DNA of 37,726 nt. Source: Catenulispora sp. Lineage in GTDB: Bacteria > Actinomycetota > Actinomycetes > Streptomycetales > Catenulisporaceae. The notes under the pieces were generated by a model. That model worked only from the letters and a program-made list of their open reading frames with translations, did no database searches and had not been told where the DNA came from. Where the stretch lies: contig JABFWL010000410.1 of the NCBI GenBank assembly GCA_013362315.1, positions 1-37,726 on the forward strand, given 5' to 3'. Shown piece after piece: positions 7,908 to 15,877 of the stretch. Each line of letters starts with the position of its first letter. Within the stretch, counting starts at the first letter, position 1. Made by a program: the position numbers and the translations under genes.

Positions 7908-8276
7908 ATGGGGGAGTTGGCGATGGTGATCGAAGTGAGTCGGCCGGAATCAGGTCGCAGGACGGCTTGGGCACGCCGTGTCGCCGGAATCGCGTCCGCC
8001 GGGACGGTGCTGACGGTGGCGTCGGCGTGGATCGAGTTCCAGCACCGCCTCTCTCAGGGCGGCGACGCCGGCGGGTGGGCCGTCGGCCTGGGGCTGAGCC
8101 TGGTGCTGGCGTCCGGCGCGGCCGTCGTCTGCTTGCTCGTGGCCTGGGTGCTGGCGACCGTCGGCGGCGGGCGGTCCGCGGTCCAGAGGTGGAGCGCCGC
8201 GTCTGTGGTCTTCGCGGTGAGCGCACAGCTGTGCGCGGTCGGCGCACTCGTCGGCGCGTTCGTCTTGGGGCGGTGA
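7908..8276 (+). CDS. small membrane protein, 122 aa
   Basis: ATG 7908 follows ggggagctggagagacc, a good ribosome site. Three predicted membrane segments: around residues 25-43, 58-85 (VGLGLSLVLASGAAVVCLLV) and 95-120. The C-terminus is short and the protein has no recognised domain. It begins 25 bases after the kinase stop and its stop overlaps or nearly touches the next gene, so it is probably in the two-component operon. Function unknown. Confidence 0.7.
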   Translation: MGELAMVIEVSRPESGRRTAWARRVAGIASAGTVLTVASAWIEFQHRLSQGGDAGGWAVGLGLSLVLASGAAVVCLLVAWVLATVGGGRSAVQRWSAASVVFAVSAQLCAVGALVGAFVLGR

Positions 8277-8284
8277 ACTCCGCG

Positions 8285-8812
8285 ATGGAACGCACGAGTC
8301 CACGCCACCGAATCACAGCGGCCGGACTGATCAGTGCCCTGATCGTCGTCGTCGAACTCATCGGCATCCGGCTGGACTCCGAACCGGCGGACGGCTGCGG
8401 CAGGAGCGGCGACGTGAGCGAATGCTTCAACTACCAAGTCTTCAACCCAGCGTTCTTCTGCCTTATCGGCATCGTCGCCATCCCCCTGGCCCTCCGCGCC
8501 TTCCGCATCGCCCACCGCCCGCCCATCGTGGCCGCAGCGGCCCCCCTCGGCGTCCTCAGTGCGATCTTCCTCCGCGCCTTCGAGGTGGCAGTCACCCCGG
8601 ACTGGGGCCAGCCCGCCACCTACTTCGCACAGGGCGCCGGCTGGCTCGCCGCGGACGCGATCGCCGTCGGCTTGTGCGCAGCGTTCGGAGCGGCGATCTC
8701 GGACCCGCGGATAGCCACCCACGTCCGGCGGTGGCTGTCGATCGCCGTGGCCTCGGTCGTGGTGGCCGGAGTCCTGTCCTGGGTGATCGTCGCGGCGCTA
8801 TCGCCACGCTAG
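8285..8812 (+). CDS. membrane protein, 175 aa
   Basis: ATG 8285 has GGTGA 8 bases upstream; an in-frame GTG at 8273 overlaps the previous stop as GTGA and is an alternative coupled start. About five membrane segments are visible (first AAGLISALIVVVELIGI, last IAVASVVVAGVLSWVIVAAL). A Cys pair (DGCGRSGDVSECFNYQ) lies in the first outside loop and could form a disulfide. No family recognised. It ends the operon that begins with the response regulator. Confidence 0.7.
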   Translation: MERTSPRHRITAAGLISALIVVVELIGIRLDSEPADGCGRSGDVSECFNYQVFNPAFFCLIGIVAIPLALRAFRIAHRPPIVAAAAPLGVLSAIFLRAFEVAVTPDWGQPATYFAQGAGWLAADAIAVGLCAAFGAAISDPRIATHVRRWLSIAVASVVVAGVLSWVIVAALSPR

Positions 8813-8863
8813 AGCCACGTTGCTGCCGCCTCCTACCTTCGGTCCCGAACTGAAGGGGGTCCG

Positions 8864-8899
8864 ATGGACGTGCGTCGGCTGGTGGTCGGGATCAGTGGG
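8864..8899 (+). pseudogene. 5' stub of a ubiX-like gene cut by the IS element
   Basis: ATG 8864 has a strong ribosome site (gaagggggtccg) and encodes MDVRRLVVGISG before the IS end takes over and a TGA follows at 8912. R-L-V-V-G-I-S-G right after the start is the signature beginning of UbiX-type flavin prenyltransferases (normally continued by A-S-G). No remainder of such a gene is seen on the far side of the element at 10727. Only 12 residues support the assignment, so it may be coincidence. Confidence 0.3.
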
Positions 8900-8993
8900 G
8901 AGTTTTCATCCTGACGTCGCAGGTGTGTGGCGCTGGTGTGGCCCCGGCGGGTGTGAGTGGGCTGATGGGCGGCGGTGGTCGTCGGTCTTGATC
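8891..8993 (+). repeat. left end of the 1.8-kb IS-like element
   Basis: Starts atcagtggggagttttcatc and ends cggtcttgatcgtcc just before the transposase stop. It is the most diverged of the four copies of this end in the window. Confidence 0.6.
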
Positions 8994-8998
8994 GTCCG

Positions 8999-9841
8999 TC
9001 AGCGGGTGACCTGGAGCCGGGTCAGGACCAGCAGGGCGCGCAGGAGGTCGGTGGCGTGGCGGGCGTTCATGCGGACTTTGGCCAGGATGCGCCAGGCTTT
9101 GAGGTCGGCGAAGGCGTGTTCATTGGCGGCGCGTTCACGGCTGATCAGCTTGTTCGCCTCCTTCTGGGCGTCGGTGAGGGGTCGTTTGCGGGCGGCTTTC
9201 TTCCCGGTGATGATGACGGGGTCGTCGGGGTCGTCGGGGTCGTCGTCCAGGCCGACGAAGCCCAGGTCGCCGATCGCGCCGAGTCCGGCTTCGCGCAGCT
9301 TCGTGGTGATGTGGTTGTGGCGGGCGGCGGTGATGTCCGAGGCGCGGCCGGGTTTGGCCGCCGAGATCCACAGCAGGTTGCCGCGGTCGTCGGTGACCGC
9401 GAGGAACAGCAGGCCGTGGGCCTTGTGTTTCCCGGAGTAGTTCTTCCGGTTGGCTTTCCCGGTGCGTCGGCGGGTGCGCACGAGGGTGCCGTCGATGAGG
9501 ACGGCTTCGCCACCGGATCGGGCGATCTTTCCCAGGGCGCGTTCCAGGCGCGGGGCCTTCGCGGCCAGCAGCTTGATGACCTCCAGCACCCAGCGGCGCA
9601 CGGTGGACGCCGAGACGCCGTTGCCGCCGGCGAGATCGGCAAGACGCTGGTCGTGCCGCAGGTGAGCCAGGACGATCAGCGCCTGTCGGCCCGCATCGGC
9701 CTTGCGCCAGCGGGTGCCCAGCACCTTGCGGCGGGTGCGGATCAGCTCGGCGACGACGGCCAGCACCCGGCTCGACAGCGGGAGCTTCACCTGGTAGACA
9801 ACGGAATCAGTGCCCTCGGCGGGCTCAGGGTTCGTATTCAC
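8999..9841 (-). CDS. IS5-family DDE transposase (DDE_Tnp_4 type), intact
   Basis: 280 aa. An N-terminal helix-turn-helix (about 45-95, with GNGVSASTVRRWVLEVI) precedes an RNase-H-like domain. Catalytic residues are D117 in LIDGTLV, D192 in IGDLGFVG and E241 in NEHAFADLK; the HKAHGLLFLAV strand is typical. An Asp/Pro-rich insert (200-208) comes from a gtcgtcgggg repeat in the DNA. Length is normal for single-frame IS5 transposases of this subgroup. The frame is intact, so the element could still be active and act on the deleted copy at 2284-2928. The start is ATG-like at 9841 without a strong ribosome site, consistent with low expression. Confidence 0.9.
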   Translation of the reverse strand: MNTNPEPAEGTDSVVYQVKLPLSSRVLAVVAELIRTRRKVLGTRWRKADAGRQALIVLAHLRHDQRLADLAGGNGVSASTVRRWVLEVIKLLAAKAPRLERALGKIARSGGEAVLIDGTLVRTRRRTGKANRKNYSGKHKAHGLLFLAVTDDRGNLLWISAAKPGRASDITAARHNHITTKLREAGLGAIGDLGFVGLDDDPDDPDDPVIITGKKAARKRPLTDAQKEANKLISRERAANEHAFADLKAWRILAKVRMNARHATDLLRALLVLTRLQVTR

Positions 9842-9927
9842 ACACTGCCCAACCCGCCGGGGGCGCCGCGGTTACGCCCCTTGCGCGACGCTCCGCCGGG
9901 CACCCCGTTTTAGGGTGAAATCAGCCT

Positions 9928-9949
9928 CCGCATAATCCCTGCTATGCGG
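9928..9949. promoter_or_regulatory. inverted repeat CCGCATA-N8-TATGCGG in the IS
   Basis: Perfect 7-bp arms at 9928-9934 and 9943-9949, about 90 bp upstream of the transposase start and after the passenger gene's stop. It could be a hairpin limiting read-through or a binding site for the passenger protein; nothing decides between them. Confidence 0.35.
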
Positions 9950-10093
9950 GACCATGCCGCGAGGCCCGGCGCACTGCCCGACGCCCCGGACGCCGCCGCC
10001 CGCCGGACTCCGCCTGCTACTCCCGCGCAGGTCGCCGACCGCGCGGCTGCCTCTGGCGGGTCCCGCGACGGTAAGGAGCACACCTCGAGCGGC

Positions 10094-10564
10094 TCAGAAG
10101 GCGATCGCAAACCGACCGTCGGCGAGTTTCCGCAGCCAGCCGCGATCAGCCAGCCGGTTCAGCTTGGAACGCAGCGGTTCCAGCTTCCCCCGCACCTCCA
10201 CCTGCAGGCCGAGCACCTCACCGACCTGCCGAACCGTGGCCGGCCCGCCCTGACCTCGCACGATCGCCAGGATCCGCTGGTAGTCCGGCGGCAACACGCT
10301 GTCGGAGGCATCCGCGCCGCGGTGCGGCACCAGCAGCACCGTCTCCCCGCCGACCTGCGCCGCCGCGGCCTCCGGCGGCGCGGGCGCGAGCGACAGGTAC
10401 TCGCCGAAGCCCTGCTCGCTGATCCGCTGCACGACGCGCTCGGCCACCACCAGCTCGTCCCGCTCGAGGCGCACCTCGGCCAGCTGCTTGACCAGCTGCT
10501 CCTCCAGCAGGTCCAGCTCGGCACGCCGAGCAGCGATCCGTTCCAGCATCACCGAATCCGTCAT
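10094..10564 (-). CDS. IS passenger protein: coiled coil plus winged helix
   Basis: 156 aa starting at MTDSVMLERIAARRAELDLL; the frame is open 19 codons further up but that part looks non-coding. Residues about 5-50 are a heptad-rich coiled coil (LEEQLVKQLAEVRLERDELV). The C-terminal 75 residues (YQRILAIVRGQGGPATVRQV ... LKPL-type helix ... RGWLRKLADGRFAI) read as a winged helix. Proteins of this shape occur beside transposases in actinobacteria. It lies between the transposase and the outer end at 10621-10726, so it may be an accessory or regulatory gene of the element. Function unknown. Confidence 0.7.
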   Translation of the reverse strand: MTDSVMLERIAARRAELDLLEEQLVKQLAEVRLERDELVVAERVVQRISEQGFGEYLSLAPAPPEAAAAQVGGETVLLVPHRGADASDSVLPPDYQRILAIVRGQGGPATVRQVGEVLGLQVEVRGKLEPLRSKLNRLADRGWLRKLADGRFAIAF

Positions 10565-10620
10565 AACGCAGAGCGTAGGAACACCACTGCGCCCCGCGAC
10601 CCCGAAACCGCGAAACGTCA

Positions 10621-10726
10621 AACGATCGAGACCACAGACAACCGCCCACCACCAGCACGAGAACCCACGAACCCCGCCATACCAGAATCCTGACCAGCCG
10701 ATTCAGGATGAAAAACTCTCACTGAT
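10621..10726 (-). repeat. right end of the 1.8-kb IS-like element
   Basis: On the minus strand it reads atcagtgagagtttttcatc, then ggctggtcagg, gggttcgtgggttctcgtgc and tggtggtgggcggttgtc. It matches 2284-2376 very well and 8891-8993 less well. It ends 42 bases before the stop of the permease gene. Confidence 0.65.
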
Positions 10727-10767
10727 TACAGGGCGTTCGGGTTTCCTGCAGACCGGCTCCCCACGCC

Positions 10768-12078
10768 TCAGCGATCCTGGGACGTCTCGCCGTGCGAGTC
10801 GTGTCGGCGGTGTTCCTGCTCGTCATGCTCCGCAGCTGCGGCGTGCGCGCTGTCGTCGGCGGCCTCGTGGCCATGCCCCTGGTGTACGGCCTGCAGACCT
10901 CCGGCGTGGCCCATCGCCTCGTGCGAGCCGTGGTCGTGCGCCATGTCGTCGGGGCCGCCGCCCATCATCTTCAACATGGCAGTACCGCCGGTGCGGACGA
11001 ACCGCACCGCCAGCACCGCGGCCAGCACCAGGAAGGCGATGTTCAGCCAGGTGGTGTAGTTCCACGAGACGCCGTCCATCGGCAGCTTGGCCGACGCGGA
11101 GTCCGGGACCAGGCCCAGCCCGCCGAAAATCAGCTCGACGGCGTATCCGGCAGCCGCCATCGCCACGAAGAACGTGGCCAGCAAGAACGCCGCCATGCGC
11201 TTGCCGTAGTACTTCTTGTAGATGTTCAGGATGGGCAGGATGATCAGGTCCGCGAAGATGAACGCGGTCACGCCGCCGAAGCTGATCCCGCCCTTCCACA
11301 GCACCACCGCCAGCGGGACGTTGCCGATCGAGCACACGAAGCTGACCACGGCGACGATCGGCCCTACCAGCGGTCCCCACACCTTGGCCAGGTCCGGGTG
11401 CCCGGCCAGGAAGAAGTGCTGCCAGAACGAGTCCGGCACCCAGGCCGCGATCCCGCCGGCGATCAGCAGGCCGCCGACCAGGTCCTTCCAGATCGCCGCC
11501 CATTCCATGACGAAAACGTGCGACACCGAGGTGAAGCCGCGCCCGGACAGCAGCCGCTTGGCGAACGAGCCGTCGCCGGACACCGACATGTCCATCGCCG
11601 CGTGCCCCTCCATGGAGCCGGCGATCCCGAGCTCGGCATGCTCGCTCGCCTGGCGCAGGAGCCTGTCCCGCAGGAACAGCCGGAACAGTACCGCCAGCAC
11701 CACCATCATGATCGGGCCGCCGACCAACTCCGCGGCCGTGAACTGCCAACCCATCAGCAGCGCCAGGATCACCCCGAGCTCGATGACCAGGTTGGTCGAG
11801 GCGATCTCGAAGGCCATCGCAGCGGTGAAGTCCGCGCCCTTGCGGAACAGCGACCGGGCCAGCGCCACCGCCGCGTAGGAGCAGGAGGACGACGCCGCAC
11901 CCAGGACCGAGGCGATCGCCAGGGTCTTGGGCCGGTCATCGCCGAGCAGCCGGATGACGGTGGACTTGCGCACCACCGCCTGCACCACCGCCGACAGCGC
12001 GAAACCGAGGATCAGCGCCCAGGTGATCTCCCAGGTCATCGACCCGGCGATGGACAAGGCATGTCCGATCGCGTTCAT
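10768..12078 (-). CDS. UPF0718-type permease with His-rich C-terminal tail
   Basis: 436 aa from ATG 12078, which has a ggaggagtggattcc ribosome site; the open frame upstream lacks one. About eight to ten membrane segments. Family motifs: GAASSSCSYAAVALARSLFR, the AMAFEIASTNLVIELGVILA helix, and the second-half repeat VCSIGNVPLAVVLWKGG. The last 58 residues (379-436) carry 12 His, for example HQGHGHEAADDSAH, and are probably cytosolic metal-binding sequence. Relatives include ArsP-like organoarsenical and metal permeases, but substrate is open. A CsoR-type operator lies 53 bp upstream, matching that of csoR at 17557, which points to copper-responsive control. Confidence 0.85.
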   Translation of the reverse strand: MNAIGHALSIAGSMTWEITWALILGFALSAVVQAVVRKSTVIRLLGDDRPKTLAIASVLGAASSSCSYAAVALARSLFRKGADFTAAMAFEIASTNLVIELGVILALLMGWQFTAAELVGGPIMMVVLAVLFRLFLRDRLLRQASEHAELGIAGSMEGHAAMDMSVSGDGSFAKRLLSGRGFTSVSHVFVMEWAAIWKDLVGGLLIAGGIAAWVPDSFWQHFFLAGHPDLAKVWGPLVGPIVAVVSFVCSIGNVPLAVVLWKGGISFGGVTAFIFADLIILPILNIYKKYYGKRMAAFLLATFFVAMAAAGYAVELIFGGLGLVPDSASAKLPMDGVSWNYTTWLNIAFLVLAAVLAVRFVRTGGTAMLKMMGGGPDDMAHDHGSHEAMGHAGGLQAVHQGHGHEAADDSAHAAAAEHDEQEHRRHDSHGETSQDR

Positions 12079-12130
12079 GGAATCCACTCCTCCCGGCATA
12101 GCGCACGACTGACTGGACACCGGCAACCAT

Positions 12131-12147
12131 ATACCCCCCCAGGGTAT
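12131..12147. promoter_or_regulatory. CsoR-type operator before the permease gene
   Basis: ATACCC-CCCCA-GGGTAT, 17 bp with perfect 6-bp arms. The site at 17493-17509 reads ATACCC-CCCTA-CCGTAT on the minus strand: same length and left arm. G/C-tract dyads flanked by TA are characteristic of CsoR-family sites. Confidence 0.7.
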
Positions 12148-12308
12148 TCCGGACGCGAGGCGGTTCGTGATCTTCAGCATGCTAGCGGCAGCCGCCGCGA
12201 GCCGCTGTGCCGCGAACGGGCATGCCGACGCCGGCGCGATCGCAGCGTTCTTCGGCCGGTGACAGGCCGGCGGAGGTCATGCCCGCGGGCGTGCAGGCGG
12301 CTCAGTGC

Positions 12309-13571
12309 TCATGTCGCAGCGGCCAGCGTCCGGGCCGCCCAGGCCGGTGTGCGGGTCAGGACGGCCAGGCCCGCAGCGGAGGCCAGGCCGAGGACCGTCA
12401 ACCCGAGCCACGGCAGCGCCGGGTGGCCGGAGACGCGGGCCGCGTCGGACAGCGCGCCGGCGCCGAGAGTGCCGACGGTGATGCCCAGGCCCGTGATCGT
12501 GCTGTAGACGCCGTAATGGGTCGCCACCAGTCGGTCGCGCGCCAGGCACGTGATGGTGTTCATCTCGAACGGGTACGCGATCGCGGTCGCCACTGTGAGC
12601 AGTAGCGCGCTGGTCACCGCCGAGGCCACCGCAAGCGCCTGAGCGTACCCGGGGCTGACGGAGCCGGTGAAAGACTCGGCCGCGGCCGGCGGCAGGAACG
12701 CCACGGGCATCAGGGTCACACCGGCCAGCAGCGCCTGCGCGGGTGTCAGGACGGTGCGGCACCAGGCGGTGATGCGGACCTGTCCGGCCAGGCCGGCCGC
12801 CCCGGAGGCGATGAACATCGCCGTGACCGCGGCCTGTCCGCCGCCGTGGCCGGTGACCAGGAGCGGGAGCATCAGGTAGATCTGGAAGGACAGGATGTAG
12901 GAGCCGGTCATCGCCGCGGCGAAGCCCAGGAATGTCCGGTTGCCCAGCGCCGCGCGCCACCCGGCCGCCATCGATGGCGGCCGGGCATTCGATTCAGCGG
13001 ATTGTGGCGGGAGCCGCCGCAGCTGGGCGACGGTGAGCGCGGCGAACAACCCGGACGCGGCCAAGGCGGCGGTACGGAAGTCGACGCCGGTCAGGGCCAG
13101 GCCCAAAGGCGGCCCCAGCAGGATCCCGGCCTGGTAGAACACGTTGAAGGTGGCGAACGCCTCCACTCGGCGCTTTCCGGCCTCGCGCGCGAGGTAGGAG
13201 CGTACCGCCGGGTTGAACATGGCTCCGGCCAGACCGGTGAGGACCGATCCGGTGATCAGGCCAGGCAGGTCGCCGGCCAGGCCGAGCAGCGTGAACGCGA
13301 CGACGCGCAACCCGCATCCGGCGATGATCAGGTTTCTGCTGCCGTAGCGGTCGGCCAGAGCGCCGCCGAGGGCGAACATGCCCTGCTGGGACAGGTTGCG
13401 CACGCCCAGGATCAGCCCGACGGCCCAGCCGGCCAGCTTCAGGTCGCCGGACAGGTGCCCGGCCAGGTAGGGCATGAGCAGGTAGAAGGCGATGTTGATG
13501 GTGAGCTGGTTGACCATCAGCAGCCGGGCGGTGGGGCTGAAGGAGCGGTAGTCCCGCCACAGGCCGCGCAT
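12309..13571 (-). CDS. MFS transporter, paired with a cysteine-synthase-like enzyme
   Basis: 420 aa, 12 predicted membrane segments. ATG 13571 overlaps the previous gene's stop as TGATG, so translation is coupled. MFS loop 2-3 signature GGALADRYGSRNLIIAGCGL is present, and FNPAVRSYLAREAGKRRVEA follows in the 4-5 region. Such MFS carriers beside a PLP-dependent cysteine-synthase homologue recur in actinomycetes; the carrier may export or import the enzyme's product. Substrate unknown. The last gene of the operon running from 15270. Confidence 0.9.
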   Translation of the reverse strand: MRGLWRDYRSFSPTARLLMVNQLTINIAFYLLMPYLAGHLSGDLKLAGWAVGLILGVRNLSQQGMFALGGALADRYGSRNLIIAGCGLRVVAFTLLGLAGDLPGLITGSVLTGLAGAMFNPAVRSYLAREAGKRRVEAFATFNVFYQAGILLGPPLGLALTGVDFRTAALAASGLFAALTVAQLRRLPPQSAESNARPPSMAAGWRAALGNRTFLGFAAAMTGSYILSFQIYLMLPLLVTGHGGGQAAVTAMFIASGAAGLAGQVRITAWCRTVLTPAQALLAGVTLMPVAFLPPAAAESFTGSVSPGYAQALAVASAVTSALLLTVATAIAYPFEMNTITCLARDRLVATHYGVYSTITGLGITVGTLGAGALSDAARVSGHPALPWLGLTVLGLASAAGLAVLTRTPAWAARTLAAAT

Positions 13572-14716
13572 CAGAGCTCCGCCGCAGCTGTCGCCGAGGC
13601 GGTCGCGGTGCGCGGGTCGAGAACGGTGGTACAGCGGGTCCAGCAGATGGCCTCCCGCTCGCCGGGGTGGCTGATCTCCTCGGGTTCGGCGGGCACCGCG
13701 GCATGGAGCAGCTGCTGGCTGCGGCAGTAGTCGTCGTCGAAGACGGTGTGGGCATAACGGTGCGGCCCGTCGGGGAAGATCGCGGCGATCCGGGTTCCGG
13801 CCGGGCGGGTCCGGGCGACCCATCCGGCGACCAGGGCGACCGCCCCGACGCTCCAGCCGCCGCTGGCGTAGTGCGCGGACGCAAGAGATCTCGCGCTGGC
13901 GACGGCTTCGCCGGGGGCGACCCAGTGGACCTCGGTGAAGGCGGCGTAGTCGACGTTGCGCGGGTGGATGGAGCTGCCCAGCCCGCGCATCAGCCGGGGC
14001 CGGGCCGGCTGCCCGAAGATCGCCGAGCCGATCGAGTCCACACCGATCACCTGCAGGCCCGGCAGCGCCTCGCGCAGCGCGCGGGCCGCCCCGGCCGAGT
14101 GGCCGCCGGTGCCGACGGCGGCCACCAGCACGTCGAGGTGCCCTAGCTGGGCGAGCAGTTCACGGCCCAGCGGGAGGTAGGAGTCGGGGTTGTCCGGGTT
14201 GTCGTACTGGTTCGGGCACCAGGCCGTCGGCGTGGCGGCCAGGTGGTGCAGCACCCGGTCACGGCGGGCCTGCTGCCACCCGCCGACCTCGTGCGGTGCG
14301 GGCACCACATCGATCGTCGCACCGTAGGCCGACAGCAGGCGGCGCATCGACGGCTCCAGACCGGGGTCGGTGACCAGCGTGACCGGGTGGCCGTGGGCGA
14401 TCCCGGCCAACGCCAGGCCCAGACCCAGGGTTCCGGAGGTCGATTCCACCACCGGAGCCCCGGGAGCCAGATCGCCTCGGCGCCGCGCGGCCTCGATCAG
14501 GTACAGGGCACTGCGGTCCTTGATGCCGCCGGGGTTGGCGCCCTCCAGTTTGGCCCAGAAGCCGCGGCGCGACCCGGGTTCGCAGGGGACGAACACCACG
14601 GGTGTGTTTCCCACCGCGGTCGCGATGCCGCCGACCGGAACACCGGGCTCCGCTGTCTGCGTATGTGGACCGGGGACCGGGGACATGGTTTTCGGCATGG
14701 GTGTAGCGAGGGTCAT
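13571..14716 (-). CDS. PLP-dependent cysteine synthase-like enzyme
   Basis: 381 aa, fold-type II PLP enzyme. PLP lysine K66 in [17 protein letters not shown]; substrate loop STSGTLGLG (cysteine synthases usually have T-S-G-N-T, here S-G-T-L-G); phosphate-binding GTGGHSAG; C-terminal [11 protein letters not shown] 14716 has gaagga seven bases upstream and is preferred over ATG 14731. The replaced Asn in the substrate loop suggests a reaction other than standard O-acetylserine sulfhydrylation, for example an amino-acid derivative or siderophore precursor; this is inference. The stop overlaps the MFS start. Confidence 0.85.
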   Translation of the reverse strand: MTLATPMPKTMSPVPGPHTQTAEPGVPVGGIATAVGNTPVVFVPCEPGSRRGFWAKLEGANPGGIKDRSALYLIEAARRRGDLAPGAPVVESTSGTLGLGLALAGIAHGHPVTLVTDPGLEPSMRRLLSAYGATIDVVPAPHEVGGWQQARRDRVLHHLAATPTAWCPNQYDNPDNPDSYLPLGRELLAQLGHLDVLVAAVGTGGHSAGAARALREALPGLQVIGVDSIGSAIFGQPARPRLMRGLGSSIHPRNVDYAAFTEVHWVAPGEAVASARSLASAHYASGGWSVGAVALVAGWVARTRPAGTRIAAIFPDGPHRYAHTVFDDDYCRSQQLLHAAVPAEPEEISHPGEREAICWTRCTTVLDPRTATASATAAAEL

Positions 14717-14874
14717 GAGATGGTCCTTCATCAGGTGTCCGGCCGCGCGCGGCCGAAGAAGCGGATCGGAGTGCCGGAATCCGTCCTCACAGCACCGCCC
14801 GAGGCCACTGCCGCGATCATCGAAACGATCGGCCGGCGCCGGCTCAGGGTGCGCGAAAGGACGGGCCTTCGCGC

Positions 14875-15270
14875 TCAGATCCGCCAGACCATCAATGACG
14901 GTCGGGCTTTGGCCGGTGGATCGGCCGAGGCCGGTCGCGGAGTCGTGCCCGATGCCGCGACGATGGGTTCCGGGCCCGCGACAGCGACGGGCTCTGTCTG
15001 CCCGATGGGGAGCCCGGTGCCAGCCGCCGGCCGGACCTGGGCCGGCGCGGCGGCGCTGTGACAGCAGCTGTCGCCGTCGTCCGCCCGCGGGGTTTGCCAC
15101 TGGGCTGCCTGACCGGCAGCCGTGACGACCGCAGCCGGCCGAAGATCGTCGAGGCCGTTGTGGTCGTGGCTGTGCGAGGCCGCGCAGTGCGCGAACACGA
15201 GCCCGGCCAGCAGGGTCACGACCAGCGCGAGCGGCCGCGCCGCCGCCTTCACGTCCGTGTCGCCTGCCAC
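14875..15270 (-). CDS. small exported or membrane-anchored His/Cys protein
   Basis: 131 aa from a GTG at 15270, without a clear ribosome site. Residues 10-28 form a hydrophobic segment ([20 protein letters not shown]), followed at once by SHSHDHN and later DSCCHS. The remainder is Ala/Pro-rich and may be disordered. It resembles other short actinobacterial single-segment proteins with metal-binding His/Cys outside the membrane. It precedes the cysteine-synthase-like gene on the same strand with 158 bp between them and is divergent from the ferredoxin-like gene at 15401. Confidence 0.55.
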   Translation of the reverse strand: MAGDTDVKAAARPLALVVTLLAGLVFAHCAASHSHDHNGLDDLRPAAVVTAAGQAAQWQTPRADDGDSCCHSAAAPAQVRPAAGTGLPIGQTEPVAVAGPEPIVAASGTTPRPASADPPAKARPSLMVWRI

Positions 15271-15400
15271 GGTGGTGATGGTGCCAGCGAGGCGCCACGG
15301 TGATCGCCATCAACCCGTCCTGCGCCGCCGTGTTCACTCCATCGGCGGAACGACCCTTATCGTGGAGCCTGCAAATGGCGGTCGGCGAGGGGTGCGGGAC

Positions 15401-15817
15401 GTGAGCGGGAAGTCGCAGGCCGATGTGGATGTGCTGGTGTGCCGGGGTTGTTGTTGCGGCACCGACAAGCATCCCGATGCAGGCCACGCCACCCAACTCG
15501 ATCACCTGCGCGAAGCGGTGGCCGACGCTCCCAGTGCCCGCCTGTTCGTCGCGGACTGTCTGGGGGCGTGCGAGAACTCCAACGTCGTCCTCCTGCGCCG
15601 TCGCGGTGCTAGCGCGGGACGGCGGCGTCTTTGGTTCGGCCAGGTCCTCGAGTCGGAGGACACCGCGGCCATGTGTGTCTGGATCCGTCAGGGCGGTCCG
15701 TCCGCGGAAGACCCAGCTGTCCGCGCGGCGCCTGCCAGGTTGGACCGGCTGCGGATCGGCGAGCCGCGCGAAGCCGACACCAGCCGGGTTCGCGCCGACA
15801 AGTCGGGTCGCGGCTAG
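15401..15817 (+). CDS. (2Fe-2S) thioredoxin-like ferredoxin domain protein
   Basis: 138 aa from GTG 15401 (gaggggtgcgggac upstream). It opens [20 protein letters not shown], with C14, C17, C18 and C19, and has the second Cys pair C53/C57 in [13 protein letters not shown]. The order CxxC...CxxxC is that of thioredoxin-fold 2Fe-2S ferredoxins, which may act as electron carriers or cluster sensors. A paralogue of the same design is at 31159-31566 ([21 protein letters not shown]). The C-terminal 35 residues are variable and Arg/Asp-rich. Both copies lie next to metal-transport genes. Confidence 0.85.
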   Translation: MSGKSQADVDVLVCRGCCCGTDKHPDAGHATQLDHLREAVADAPSARLFVADCLGACENSNVVLLRRRGASAGRRRLWFGQVLESEDTAAMCVWIRQGGPSAEDPAVRAAPARLDRLRIGEPREADTSRVRADKSGRG

Positions 15818-15877
15818 AGTGACGTCGACGCGCTTGACGACATCATTCTGTGATCACCTGACGGCACGCGAGGACCG

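Larger units (their letters stand above)
8891..10726 (-). mobile_element. IS5-like element with ~100-bp ends and a passenger gene
   Basis: The outer ends 8891-8993 and 10621-10726 are imperfect inverted copies: both read atcagtg, then gagttttcatcctga or gagtttttcatcctga, then diverge but share G/T-rich blocks and the inner gatcg. Between them, both on the minus strand, lie a transposase gene (8999-9841) and a small coiled-coil/winged-helix gene (10094-10564). The relic at 2284-2928 has the same kind of ends. I could not identify a clear target duplication. An alternative reading is a shorter IS (8891 to about 9925) next to a separate solo end. Confidence 0.6.

Noticed and set aside
9215-9250. 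gtcgtcgggg tandem repeat as a possible regulatory array
   Set aside because: Lies inside the transposase gene and only encodes an Asp/Pro-rich insert.
12277-12313. ATG overlapping the MFS stop, 11-codon frame
   Set aside because: Too short and ends at once; no ribosome site of note.
10792-12507. Plus-strand open frame of 571 codons over the permease and MFS genes
   Set aside because: Antisense shadow; runs through two real genes and their intergenic region.
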